DNA from: Bryopsis sp. KO-2023
Lineage: Eukaryota > Chlorophyta > Ulvophyceae > Bryopsidales > Bryopsidaceae
Length of the DNA: 64,000 nt
NCBI GenBank assembly: GCA_030272585.1
Contig: BSYQ01000002.1
Location: 3,100,001-3,164,000, forward strand
Direction: 5' to 3'
Within the stretch, counting starts at the first letter, position 1. Each line of letters begins with the position of its first letter. The notes below the pieces were generated by a model. The model ran no database searches. It was not told the origin of the DNA and saw only the letters and a program-made list of their open reading frames with translations. Below are positions 20,048 to 30,073 of this stretch, piece by piece. Made by a program: the position numbers and the translations under genes.

Positions 20048-21862
20048 ATGGCTGCTGATACCCCCGCCGCAATTATTGCGAGGTTGGAAGCGGAGGTAGC
20101 TCAAAAAGAAGAGGAGCTGCAGCACTTTACGTCGACCGCAGAGGAAGTGCTGCAGAACAATGAGGCCTTAACCCGGCAGCTCTCAGAGTTGAGTGACCGG
20201 ACGAAAGCAGCTGAGGCTGCGAAGGAGGCAGCGGAGAAAGCCAAGGAAAAGGCGGAGGCGGGAAAGAAAGAAGCGGAGGACAAGACTAAGGTCTTGGAAG
20301 AAAAATTGGAAGCCATGAAGCTGAAGAAGCAGCGGTTCCAATCTCACATGATGGCTAACCATCGTGAGAATGACCTCCGCAAGCAAGCTCTCGGGGGAAT
20401 GGTGGATCGATTTACCGCGGTAGAGGAAACGCTGCAGCGAGCTGTAGCAACCGCGTGGAGTGCAGCAGCCAACAACCTTAAGAAGGAATTGGCAGAACAA
20501 GAGCTGCAGATCGATTTGCTGGGAGAGTCCCTCAGAGACGGCTCTGAAAAACTTCAAGTGCAGAGCGAAACAACGGACAAGATGCTGCGTTTGAACCCGC
20601 CGGTACCAGCACCACGGGTACGCGAAGAACTGGATCGCCAAGTCCAAGTTCTGTTGTCAAACGCAACACTTGATCTGGAACCGTCCAAGGACGATGATGC
20701 GGGAGGCTCAAGCAAGGGCAAGGGGAAAGGGAAAAACAAACGTCCAAGCTCGCCGTGTAGGGATGAAGATCCACACGGAAAGAGAAGGCGAGAGGACGGT
20801 GACGATGAAGGTGGTGAGCCACCGAGGGATCGTATGCCTGGAGATGCAGCAAGAGCCAACTTGTTACTCAAGTTAAAGGCTGCCGCATTAAAGACTCCAG
20901 CACCCTCACAACCAGCGCCAACAGTTCAGACTCCCGGAGATGAGGCTACCGCAATAGCACCGGGGGAGGACCTATTCGACATGAGAGAGGAGGAGCTTTT
21001 GGACTTGGATTTTAACGAAGAAATTGACTTCGGCAGTCCACCTCCTAGGCTCGAAGGTCCTAGTTCTGAACTGGAGGACGGGGAAATAAGGAATGATGAA
21101 GGGCCAAGCCAGGTGACAGAGGTTCAGCGTGCGGTCCATCCACCGTTGGAGTTAGCTCCAACAGAAGCAGCACTTCGGGCTTTCCGAGAAAAGGTTAAGC
21201 TCAGGAGGTTAAGGGCGGCTGCTCAGGACAAAGTGGATGCTGCACCCAGCGAAGTGAACCTGTCACGGGAGGATATCGAGGAGGCTTGCAACCCCATCAC
21301 TGCGTCAGAGAAATGGCCGAAGGTCCAATATACTAACCCCAGGGACCGAGCCTTGCAAAATTACCGCGGCAACCGGCACTTTCACGAGTTGCCCATGTGC
21401 ATTTGGTGCGGGAGAAGCCCAATGCAAGCAAGTGCTCAGCGGCTGACGCAGAAGAAGTATTCCGTCCTTCCTTGTGGGTATCACCTCGTGTGTGATGCTC
21501 ATTGGTTGGCATACTCGATGCTGGGGCGCATCGTCACGGCGGTCCAAAAAGTCGCGGAAGTGGACAACAAGTCCATCGCCACCGTCTCCCCATTCTCTCT
21601 ACCTGCCCATATGTTGAAGCTGACACGCTCGACGTTCGAAGAAATCCCTCCGTTCCCAGCTGAGCACGAGAAGTTGCCACACTGCAACATGTGTGTGAAG
21701 CGGCAGCTCAAGGTGTCCGGCATCACAAGGGATCTGCCATTCCTTAAGTCCAAGAGGGTGGCTGCCGCATTTGATCCCTGTGTCCGGTATCGTGCAGTGC
21801 AGCAAGCGCATGCGCAGGAGCAGCGTGCTATTCAGCAAGCGCAAGCGCCGGAACAGCGTTAA
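20048..21862 (+). CDS. third ORF of inner chromovirus (coiled-coil / Cys-His protein)
   Basis: 604 residues from ATG 20048, the start shared with the outer copy (the frame also has an earlier ATG at 19988). A 450-bp spacer separates it from pol, so it probably needs its own message or splicing. It has a heptad-rich coiled coil (about 10-180), a Lys-rich patch likely to act as a nuclear signal (KGKGKNKRP near 228), acidic and Pro-rich linkers, then C-x2-C and C-x3-H-x2-C-x2-H-W (452-487) and a second C-x2-C (near 546). It ends in Gln/Ala-rich repeats (AQEQRAIQQAQA). Related ORFs occupy the same place in two diverged elements in this window. It is not an envelope and matches no family I know. 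Confidence 0.88.
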   Translation: MAADTPAAIIARLEAEVAQKEEELQHFTSTAEEVLQNNEALTRQLSELSDRTKAAEAAKEAAEKAKEKAEAGKKEAEDKTKVLEEKLEAMKLKKQRFQSHMMANHRENDLRKQALGGMVDRFTAVEETLQRAVATAWSAAANNLKKELAEQELQIDLLGESLRDGSEKLQVQSETTDKMLRLNPPVPAPRVREELDRQVQVLLSNATLDLEPSKDDDAGGSSKGKGKGKNKRPSSPCRDEDPHGKRRREDGDDEGGEPPRDRMPGDAARANLLLKLKAAALKTPAPSQPAPTVQTPGDEATAIAPGEDLFDMREEELLDLDFNEEIDFGSPPPRLEGPSSELEDGEIRNDEGPSQVTEVQRAVHPPLELAPTEAALRAFREKVKLRRLRAAAQDKVDAAPSEVNLSREDIEEACNPITASEKWPKVQYTNPRDRALQNYRGNRHFHELPMCIWCGRSPMQASAQRLTQKKYSVLPCGYHLVCDAHWLAYSMLGRIVTAVQKVAEVDNKSIATVSPFSLPAHMLKLTRSTFEEIPPFPAEHEKLPHCNMCVKRQLKVSGITRDLPFLKSKRVAAAFDPCVRYRAVQQAHAQEQRAIQQAQAPEQR

Positions 21863-22043
21863 GGAGGAGGGAAAAGGAGTTATCGTCGACCAAGTGTGTG
21901 CGTGCAGCAGCTGTCAGAGACGTCAGAGCAAGAGACAGGTCCAAGACAGTTGGGTGTGGGTATGGGAGTGGGTGAGTTTTGTGTTTGTGTTTTTGTGTTT
22001 TTGTTTTTCTTTGTGTTTTGGTGTGCGTGGGCGCCCACTTTTT

Positions 22044-22057
22044 GCGGGGGGGGCGTA
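22044..22057 (+). promoter_or_regulatory. polypurine tract
   Basis: G-rich run (GCGGGGGGGGCGTA) ending directly at the 3' LTR. This is the usual primer site for plus-strand synthesis. G-runs at the same place precede the 3' LTRs of the other two chromovirus lineages here. Confidence 0.7.
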
Positions 22058-22483
22058 TGTTAGTCTTTTAGCGCTATACGAGGTAGTTTGGGATAGAGCC
22101 GAGGGTGGCTGACGCATGCGGGTTCGCGAGTAAGACAGATTAGACCCAGAGTTTGGGGCATGCGTCAGCGTACTACACTTAGGGGTACTTAAGAGGCCCA
22201 CTCGTTGTTTTGACATTCTTATTTCACTTTACTTTGTAAGAACTCGGGATTCGTGGGATTGGTGTGTTCCCGCTTGTGTGTGTGTTTGTGTGTGTGTGTC
22301 TAAGTGTTTGCCTGACGCAATCACTTATCCAACCAAGTGCTCTAGTAGCGTTCACAACCGCGCTAGCTAGAGAGTTGTCTAAACCAACAAACCCCACAAG
22401 TATACTTGCGTTAGCCAGCAAGTTATCACGAATCCAATCAACACAGCCGACCACTATTGCGTCACCCACAAGCTTCACTATCA
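22058..22483 (+). repeat. 3' LTR of inner chromovirus
   Basis: 426 bp, apparently identical to 12377-12802. It is followed by the duplication CACAA and then by the resumed outer element. Confidence 0.95.
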
Positions 22484-22853
22484 CACAAACACTAGGGCAA
22501 AATGGTTCGAGGGCTGCGCTTATAAGGCTGGGTGACTCGTACACTTCCCTCGTTGGGTTATTGGGGTGAGACACCAACGTTTCGCTCGGTTGGAGTCTCG
22601 TCAAGACCACCTCAACACGTCACTTGATAGGGGTTTTCTCGGAACAACCACACTATCTCGAATGTGACATCGTTTGCCCGGTTTCTAAAGTACTACTGAA
22701 GCTACACTTACTGCGCCAGCCAAATAACTTAGGCACCTAACGCATTAAAGTTAAAGAGTTGGTTTGGAAGTCGACAGAGTTTTTCTAAGGTATCCTTTTT
22801 CGCGCCCCCTTGCAATAAGGAGTTCCACCTTAGCCATCAAACACTCTGTTTCC

Positions 22854-25800
22854 CTATTCTCTTCCTTTCTGCAACTCTTTTCTTTCTTTCTCTTTAAATG
22901 CGCGAAGTATATCTGGTGCGTTAACCAGATTAGCTTCAGGTTCCCAAGTAGCGTCAAGTAGATCGTATCCTTTCCACAGCACTAGGTATTCACGATTGCG
23001 TTTACCTCTAGCCCTTAGGATATTTTCGACCTCATACTCTACTTCGCTACCAATCAACTCTCCTTCTGGAGGTTGTATCTGCCTGCTGTTATCACTCGAG
23101 GCGTGATAACGCTTGAACTTAGAAACATGAAACACTGGGTGAATGAGCCATGTTTCCGGAAGTTGAACTCTGTAAGCCACCTTTGATATTTTCTCCACAA
23201 TTTCAAAGGGACCCACAAATCGACGGCGCAGTTTGGGACTCACTTTGTTCAAAGCAGCCAACGGAATAAAACGGCTTTTTATCAGGACTTTATCCCCTTT
23301 CTCAAAAGCAATATCTTTTCTCTTCTTGTTTGCACTCACACACATTCTGTGTTGTGCTCTAGAGTAATATGCTTTTGCGGTATCTAAGTCCTGTGCCATC
23401 CGTGCTACCATAGTCTTAACTGCTTCCACCTGAAATTGCGTTGCCGTCCCACCAATGTTTGGTGTTTCTGGATGGTACCCATACATCAAGTATGCAGGTG
23501 CGAACCCTGTACTCGCATTCACTGCATTGTTTGCTGCAAACTCTGCTGTAGGTAAATACTCAACCCACTTATGGGGATACCTCTCAGCATATGGCCTCAG
23601 GAAATTTTCCAGAGTACGTATGGTAACCTCACTCTGCCCATCCGTTTGAGGGTGGTAAGCTGTACTCATACGAATCTCTGTACCCAGAGCTTTAAAAAGC
23701 GTCTGCCAGAACTTGCTGGTAAAGCGAGGGTCTCTATCAGACACAATCACTTTAGGTAGGCCATGGTTGCGGTAAACATGTTCGATAAAAAGTTGGGCGT
23801 ATCCTGCAGCGGTAATTTCTTTCGTACATGGGGCGAAATGCACAAACTTGGTAAGTCTATCGACAAAGACAGCTACAGCACTAAACCCATTGGATGCTGG
23901 TAGATCTGTCACCAAGTCAGTGGTAATCTGCTCCCACTTCCGCTCAGGTATTGGCAGGGGTTGAAGTAAGCCCATAGGCTTCTGTGTGTCAGCCTTTATT
24001 TGTTGGCACACAGGGCATTCGCGCACAAATGCCTTCAACTCATTCATCCACCCCTTCCACCAATATCGCCGCGCTAGGATTTCTCCTGTTCGCGCTGGTC
24101 CTGTATGGCCTGCTGAAGGTGTCTCATGGCACTCCTTCATAATCTTATTGCGCTGGCCTTTAGGAACCACCACTTTCTCGACTAATCCTCTCTTTGGGAC
24201 CGTCCAGAGTATTCCCTCTCTGAGGAAATATCCCTCAACTTCCTCGCCACTCTCAAGCTTCCGCAATATCTTCACCAAGGAGTTATCAGCTTGGAGGGCT
24301 TGTTTCCACTCGTCTTGGCTTGCTTGATGCACGTGCCAAGTGGAAATGTTCATCGCAGTTTCCACGGGCTTAGGAACACTGCGGGAGAGAGCATCTGCTA
24401 ACACATTAGCCTTGCCTTTGATATAGGAGATCTTGGGGTTGATCGAAGTCAGGTACCCCGCCTCAAGCCATCTTGCTTGGGTTCTAGAAAGGTTCCTCTG
24501 CGACAGAATATGCGTCAGAGGTTGGTGGTCAGTGAACACTGTTACTCCACCCGCACAACCTTCTAGATAATGTCTCCACTGCACCATCGCATAACATATT
24601 GCACACAACTCTTTGTCGTATGGTGCATAGTTAAGCTCGGCAGGCTTGAATCTACGTGAGAGGTAAGCTATTGGCTGTAGCCCCTCTCCGTGATCCTGTG
24701 TTAACACGGCACCGATGGCCTCATTCGACGCATCAGTGATTACAGTGTAAGGCAGTGACGCATCTGGAAAAATAAGGACGGGAGCTTGACTTAGACGCTT
24801 TTTCAGTTCATTGAATGCGCCACGCTCAACCTGTCCCCATCTCCAGGGATGGTCTTTTTTCACTAAGTCATGGAGTGGTCCAGCAACATGTGCAAACTGG
24901 GGAATGAATTTCCTGTAGTATGAAACCATTCCAAGGAAACTACGTACATCACTAACACTCTGTAGTTCCTTCCACTCCTTCACTGCCTTCACTTTTTGTT
25001 CCTGTGGTTTTAACCCACTTCCGCTAATGCGGTAGCCAAGATAGTCTACTGTTGCGACAGCCAGCTCACTTTTACTTGCCTTAGCAAAAAGCTGATATTC
25101 TGCTAGTCGCGACAGGACTTTCTCTAAGTGTTCGGCATGTTGTTCCATGTTTTCAGAGAAGATGAGTATGTCATCGATAAAGACAACAACAAAGTCATCT
25201 AAAAACTCTGTGAGTAGGTCTTGCACTAGTGTTTGGAATTGCGCTGGGCAATTGGTTAGCCCAAAAGGCGCTACCAAAAACTCAAAGTGACCGTATCTCG
25301 TGCGGAACGCTGTTTTATCTGTATCAGATGGCCTTACTGGAAATTGCCAGTAGCCTGATCGCAGATCTAACTTTGAGAACACTTTGGCTTTGAACACTCT
25401 ATCCATCAATTCTTCTGGCAGGGGTAAAGGATATCGGTTTTTCACCGTCACCTTATTGATCCACCTGTAATCCACACACATCCTTAAGCCTCCATCCTTT
25501 TTCGGTACAAACAGGATTGGCGCGCCCCAAGGGGACTCGGATGGTTTGATTTTCTTCTGTTCCAGAAGGTAGTCCACTTGTGCTTTCACTTCATCCAGCT
25601 CTGCTGGTGAAAGCTTGTATATTGGACGATGGATAGGTGTTGGATCCTCCAGGTCTATCTTAAATTCATGACCTTTTCTCTTCGGAGGGATCCCTGGGGG
25701 TAAATCACGAGGGAACACACCACGGTGTGTTTCTACCACCTTTTTAATTTCGGCAGGGGTGTCTGAACGAATAAGTTTGCCAATCTCATCCTCAGTGTTG

Positions 25801-26594
25801 AATGGCTGTGTTCGCTCTATTGCGTCAGGCAATTCATGTTGGCCTAAAGCTTTCTCTTCAGATTCTTGCACTACAACCATGAATGCTGTCTCTGTTTTGA
25901 GATGACGCATCATTCGTTTAGCTGAACACTCAGTCACTGGCACTTCTTGCAGTATCGACTGTACTTTTCGTTCAGGTTCAATACTCTCTTGGGTTGGATG
26001 ACGCAACGGGAGATGAAACACTTGGCTGTTTTTGCAAACTGAAATCTCATTTTGCTGAAAGTCTATGCGGGGGTTTTCTTTCTGCAACCAAGGCATGCCC
26101 AATATTAGGTCATAACCAAGGTCTGGGAACAGATCCGCTTTCATTTTGCACTTCAGCCCTCCTATCTTTACTCGGAGGTTGTTACAGCTGCCAGCCAGTT
26201 CTTTAATATCTCCGTTTGCCAACATTGCTCTCTTGGAGCTTGGTGTAATCGACAACCCGAGATCACGCGCTACCTTATCATTGATATAGTTTGCGGTACT
26301 TCCACAATCAATGAATGCATAAAGGTCCGTGGTCTTGATCCGTGCTTTTACTTCGTACCCTCTCACAGGCACTTCTTGAATTTTTAACAGAGGGCATGTG
26401 TCACCCTTGGTTGACGAAGTTGATCGAACTTCTGACACATTAACTCGCTCTGTGGTAGACCGCTGGGTTGTTTCTGACCCACTATCGTCTACGTCTGCAG
26501 GCAGGGACTCCTGTAGACTACTCTGCGACTCCAATGAGCCCACAGATTCACTAACAGAGGGAAGAGATGCAGATGACGCATGAGGCGCGTCCAT
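22854..26594 (-). CDS. pol: Pol polyprotein of outer chromovirus
   Basis: 1246 residues, the same length and domain order as the inner copy (protease, RT with FIDDIL, RNase H, HHCC/DDE integrase, chromodomain), with only a handful of amino-acid differences visible. The pol end lies about 370 bp before the point where the inner element entered. The high identity shows both copies derive from one recently active family. Confidence 0.95.
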   Translation of the reverse strand: MDAPHASSASLPSVSESVGSLESQSSLQESLPADVDDSGSETTQRSTTERVNVSEVRSTSSTKGDTCPLLKIQEVPVRGYEVKARIKTTDLYAFIDCGSTANYINDKVARDLGLSITPSSKRAMLANGDIKELAGSCNNLRVKIGGLKCKMKADLFPDLGYDLILGMPWLQKENPRIDFQQNEISVCKNSQVFHLPLRHPTQESIEPERKVQSILQEVPVTECSAKRMMRHLKTETAFMVVVQESEEKALGQHELPDAIERTQPFNTEDEIGKLIRSDTPAEIKKVVETHRGVFPRDLPPGIPPKRKGHEFKIDLEDPTPIHRPIYKLSPAELDEVKAQVDYLLEQKKIKPSESPWGAPILFVPKKDGGLRMCVDYRWINKVTVKNRYPLPLPEELMDRVFKAKVFSKLDLRSGYWQFPVRPSDTDKTAFRTRYGHFEFLVAPFGLTNCPAQFQTLVQDLLTEFLDDFVVVFIDDILIFSENMEQHAEHLEKVLSRLAEYQLFAKASKSELAVATVDYLGYRISGSGLKPQEQKVKAVKEWKELQSVSDVRSFLGMVSYYRKFIPQFAHVAGPLHDLVKKDHPWRWGQVERGAFNELKKRLSQAPVLIFPDASLPYTVITDASNEAIGAVLTQDHGEGLQPIAYLSRRFKPAELNYAPYDKELCAICYAMVQWRHYLEGCAGGVTVFTDHQPLTHILSQRNLSRTQARWLEAGYLTSINPKISYIKGKANVLADALSRSVPKPVETAMNISTWHVHQASQDEWKQALQADNSLVKILRKLESGEEVEGYFLREGILWTVPKRGLVEKVVVPKGQRNKIMKECHETPSAGHTGPARTGEILARRYWWKGWMNELKAFVRECPVCQQIKADTQKPMGLLQPLPIPERKWEQITTDLVTDLPASNGFSAVAVFVDRLTKFVHFAPCTKEITAAGYAQLFIEHVYRNHGLPKVIVSDRDPRFTSKFWQTLFKALGTEIRMSTAYHPQTDGQSEVTIRTLENFLRPYAERYPHKWVEYLPTAEFAANNAVNASTGFAPAYLMYGYHPETPNIGGTATQFQVEAVKTMVARMAQDLDTAKAYYSRAQHRMCVSANKKRKDIAFEKGDKVLIKSRFIPLAALNKVSPKLRRRFVGPFEIVEKISKVAYRVQLPETWLIHPVFHVSKFKRYHASSDNSRQIQPPEGELIGSEVEYEVENILRARGKRNREYLVLWKGYDLLDATWEPEANLVNAPDILRAFKEKERKELQKGRE

Positions 26595-26851
26595 CTCATC
26601 CGGTGTGCTTTCCTTCTGTTCATTTTTCCAATCGCAGTTGTCATGTGCCGATTGGGTAGATGTGGAGAGTGTCTCTGTTCTCTCTTCACGCGGTGTACTA
26701 GTCCGCGCCCCAGGTTTTCCGCTGTGAGTACTTTTAACCTTTTTCGAGGCACCTACTTTTGATCTATGCTTCCTACGCCGCCTACGAACTCTGTTTCGCT
26801 TACGACGTTTGCGTCGGCCAGGCTCAGACGAAGCAGTTTCCTGCCTGGCGG

Positions 26852-29503
26852 TCAGTTTAACATTTTTTTTACATCGGGGAGGTTTTTCACCTCCTCCAAT
26901 CTAGGACATTGCCTCACAGGATGACCCTTCTTTCCACAAAGATAACAATGATATCCCCCTCCCCCCTGGGGGTTCTGTCTTCCCTGATTGGCTTGTCCTC
27001 TTCCACGGTTACCACCACCGCGTCCACGTCCACCACCACCACGTCCTCCTCCTCGTCCTTGTTGCTGTTGCTGCTGCTGTTGCACTCCTGCGGCAGCTTG
27101 TGGTGGTGCTTGGGCTGGTGGTGTAGGGTTCTGCTGCTGCTGACCCTGATTCTGGCCTTTCTTCTTTCTTCCACCACGCCAGACTCCTTTCTTTTTCTGA
27201 TTGGTTTGCCCTCCTTGGCCTTGTGTTCCAACTCCAAGGGCTTCCAATCGTTCGGCGGATATGATGGCAGCCTCGACATCTCGAGGTACCGTTGCAGCGA
27301 CTAACTTCTGAACTTCACTCTTAAGTCCATCCACGAAGAGCAAATACTGGTGATCCTCTTCGAGGTCTGGAATCCTCAAGACTAACCGCTGAAACTCTTT
27401 AACGAACTGTTTCACGGTTCCAGTCTGCTTGAGTTTATGGAGGTCACGCCACGCTTCATCTCGATCACTAGAGAATTCGAAAGCTGTAGCTAAGCCATCC
27501 ATGAAGTCCATCCAGTCACGGAAGGGTGGTCTTTCACCTCGGTGAATTTTCAACTCTTGCATCGTTAACCAATCCGAGGCAGCCCCATAAAGGTTAGTGG
27601 CCATAATTGATTGCCACTGTGCTTCATGCACTCCGCAGGTTCTCAAGTACCGCGTCATGAGCACTTGCCATTTACGGGCTTTTGGTTCTCCACTTCCGTT
27701 AAATGCGCGAGGCATTTGCAACTTGACGGTGCTAGGCAACCACTGTCCTTGCCTAGGAGGTCCTGGCCCTGCTGGTCCAGCGCCACCTCCACCTCCACCT
27801 CCACCAGGAGGTCCACCGGGAGGTCCACCGCCTCCACCATCTCCACCGCCGCCACCACCTCCTCCGCCATCAGGCGCACCTGGAATGCGGGAAGGTGGGC
27901 GGTTTCGTCTGTCGCGGTAATCATCACCGCCATCATCATCTGGGTCGTCATCACCAGGGTCTCCAAAGTTACCACGCATGCGAGGAACTCGACTGGGTCC
28001 ACCAGTAGACTCATATGAACCAAGTGCAGCAAAGGGATTATTTTCTACCCTTGCTCCCAAAGCACTTAACCCAAGTCCCAATCTTCCAGTACGTGTGGGG
28101 ATCTGCATGGGTTCTTTTCCTTTCTCTTCTCTGACCTGTGCCTTAGCACGCTCAAGGTCAATTTGATATAACACTTCTGCTGAGGAGAGAACTCTTGGGT
28201 TAGTTCGTGTGGGTCTACGTGATCCATCGGCAGAGTCGGGTTCTGAGATGCGTACTCCAGGCTGAGCTCTTGTACTTGGAGGTATCAATTGAGGGAATGT
28301 GAAATCAGCGTCTGGTGCGCTGTCCACTGCAGTGCATGGTGGTGCTTCTGCAGCAACAATTTCACCCTCCTCGACCTGTACTGCTGGAGGAGCCGGTATT
28401 GTTGAGGTTCCTGCCCCAACCATTCCTACCGCGAAGCTCTGGTCCAGTGGCGGCCATGATGCAGCCAACTGCTTTACTGATTTCTTCGGCAGCGGCATCC
28501 CAAAGGCTGAGTCCTCAGGCTCAGGGGAAGTTGATTCTTCACGCTCTGGTGATACTGCACGAGCATCACTTCCACTTTGGGCACTCTGACTTCCGCCACT
28601 CACATCCTCCATGCTTCGTTCCAGGCCAGATAATCTTAAGGCAACCACATCAGCTGCATCTTGCTGCTGATCCCAGGTTTTGGATGCCTTTTTCTCCAAG
28701 GCAATCAAATCTTTTTGAATTGCTACTCTTGAGCTCTGCAAACGCTTCACCTCAGCACCTTGTTTGTGCAAGGACTCCCGAAACAGTTCTAGAGTCCGTT
28801 CGACTTTTTCGTTGGAATCCGCAACAGTTCCTAATAAGCCTTCAATTCTCCGCCCTTGAACAAGGGATAACTCGGAGAGTTGTTTTAGCTGAAGTGCTGA
28901 TGCTTCAGTTGCTTCTTTTAGGTCAGCAAAACGAGAGTCCGCTAGAATGTCTGCGGCATCCATTCTCCTCGTTATTGCATCCACAGAAGCTTTGATCTCG
29001 GCTCTTTCTTTCCTATGGTCGATATCTTGGCGTAATAGCCTCTGCTCGTATCGACTATGTTGAGCCGCTACTGAATCCAGCTTCTGCTGTTGCGACACCA
29101 CCGCATGTTGTGTGGCCTCAACCTGTTGCGCATGCTGGTGCTGTGTTTCCAGCGCCTGCCCGATCACCTCTGATGCGCCAGCCAGTTGGTTCGACACAGA
29201 GGCCTCAGTATGGGCTAGCCTCTGCCCCAGTGTCTGGTCAACTTGCTGCAGGTGACCCCTTAGCCCGTGGGCTAAATCGTCCACACGGTCATGGACCGCA
29301 TCCACATCCTCTCTTAAGGCTTCCGCATCAGCTCCCATGTCTATGTCGACAGCTGCTTGCTGGACATTGTGGATGTTCTGGACGTTTATTTGTTGATACA
29401 CAACATTGGGTGCGTCAGGCAATTCCTCATCGAACTCAGGTTCAATCCCTGGCTCTTCAACTTGAGGCTCGCGCACTGCCAATGCGTGTTCACGGTCAGC
29501 CAT
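26852..29503 (-). CDS. gag: Gag of outer chromovirus
   Basis: 883 residues, nearly identical to the inner Gag: N-terminal coiled coil, Gly-rich centre, Ty3 capsid region and one CCHC knuckle near the C-terminus. The same run of A precedes its end, and the same -1 relation to pol is present. The few differences are scattered, and the reading frame is intact. Confidence 0.92.
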   Translation of the reverse strand: MADREHALAVREPQVEEPGIEPEFDEELPDAPNVVYQQINVQNIHNVQQAAVDIDMGADAEALREDVDAVHDRVDDLAHGLRGHLQQVDQTLGQRLAHTEASVSNQLAGASEVIGQALETQHQHAQQVEATQHAVVSQQQKLDSVAAQHSRYEQRLLRQDIDHRKERAEIKASVDAITRRMDAADILADSRFADLKEATEASALQLKQLSELSLVQGRRIEGLLGTVADSNEKVERTLELFRESLHKQGAEVKRLQSSRVAIQKDLIALEKKASKTWDQQQDAADVVALRLSGLERSMEDVSGGSQSAQSGSDARAVSPEREESTSPEPEDSAFGMPLPKKSVKQLAASWPPLDQSFAVGMVGAGTSTIPAPPAVQVEEGEIVAAEAPPCTAVDSAPDADFTFPQLIPPSTRAQPGVRISEPDSADGSRRPTRTNPRVLSSAEVLYQIDLERAKAQVREEKGKEPMQIPTRTGRLGLGLSALGARVENNPFAALGSYESTGGPSRVPRMRGNFGDPGDDDPDDDGGDDYRDRRNRPPSRIPGAPDGGGGGGGGGDGGGGGPPGGPPGGGGGGGGAGPAGPGPPRQGQWLPSTVKLQMPRAFNGSGEPKARKWQVLMTRYLRTCGVHEAQWQSIMATNLYGAASDWLTMQELKIHRGERPPFRDWMDFMDGLATAFEFSSDRDEAWRDLHKLKQTGTVKQFVKEFQRLVLRIPDLEEDHQYLLFVDGLKSEVQKLVAATVPRDVEAAIISAERLEALGVGTQGQGGQTNQKKKGVWRGGRKKKGQNQGQQQQNPTPPAQAPPQAAAGVQQQQQQQQGRGGGRGGGGRGRGGGNRGRGQANQGRQNPQGGGGYHCYLCGKKGHPVRQCPRLEEVKNLPDVKKMLN

Positions 29504-29634
29504 GGTCTCTCAGCCACTATTTGGGAGTACTCAACAACCACGGCTGGAGTTTCTCTCTACCAAACAAACAAACAAAAACGTTTGTTGCGCCACGTTCACA
29601 AGTTTCGATCTCAAGAACTTAAAGTTCTTGCCCA

Positions 29635-29646
29635 GCTCCGAAACCA
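29635..29646 (-). promoter_or_regulatory. primer binding site of outer chromovirus
   Basis: TGGTTTCGGAGC on the minus strand, two bases inside the 5' LTR. It is the same primer as in the inner element and in the 43-53 kb element. Confidence 0.8.
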
Positions 29647-29648
29647 AT

Positions 29649-30068
29649 TGATAGTGAAGCTTGTGGGTGACGCAATAGTGGTCGGCTGTGTTGGTTGGAT
29701 TCGTGATAACTTGCTGGCTAACGCAAGTATACTTGTGGGGTTTGTTGATTTAGACAACTCTCTAGCTAGCGCGGTTGTGAACGCTACTAGAGCACTTGGG
29801 TTGGGAAGTGATTGCGTCAGGCAAACACTTAACACACACACACACAAACACACACACAAGCGGGAACACACCAATCCCACGAATCCCGAGTTCTTACAAA
29901 ATAAAGTGAACGTCAAAACAACGAGTGGGCCTCTTAAGTACCCCTAAGTGTAGTACGCTGACGCATGCCCCAAACTCTGGGTCTAATCTGTCTTACTCGC
30001 GAACCCACATGCGTCAGCCACCCTCGGCTCTATCCCAAACTACCTCGTATAGCGCTAAAAGACTAACA
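29649..30068 (-). repeat. 5' LTR of outer chromovirus
   Basis: 420 bp, apparently identical to 9861-10280. The duplication TTCAG follows at 30069-30073. Confidence 0.93.
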
Positions 30069-30073
30069 TTCAG

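Larger units (their letters stand above)
12377..22483 (+). mobile_element. inner Ty3/gypsy chromovirus, apparently whole
   Basis: 10,107-bp LTR retrotransposon inserted in opposite orientation into a near-identical copy of itself. The 426-bp LTRs (12377-12802 and 22058-22483) look identical and are flanked by the 5-bp duplication CACAA (12372-12376 and 22484-22488). It carries a primer site, gag, pol, third ORF and a G-rich polypurine tract. It is younger than its host element by position; both have LTR pairs that look identical. No break was seen. Confidence 0.96.
9861..30068 (-). mobile_element. outer Ty3/gypsy chromovirus, split by a nested copy
   Basis: LTR retrotransposon on the minus strand: 5' LTR 29649-30068, primer site, gag, pol, [insertion], third ORF, 3' LTR 9861-10280. 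It is flanked by the 5-bp duplication TTCAG (9856-9860 and 30069-30073). Without the inner copy it is about 10.1 kb. The two 420-bp LTRs look identical by eye, so it is very young. It looks whole apart from the inner element, which entered between pol and the third ORF. Confidence 0.95.
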
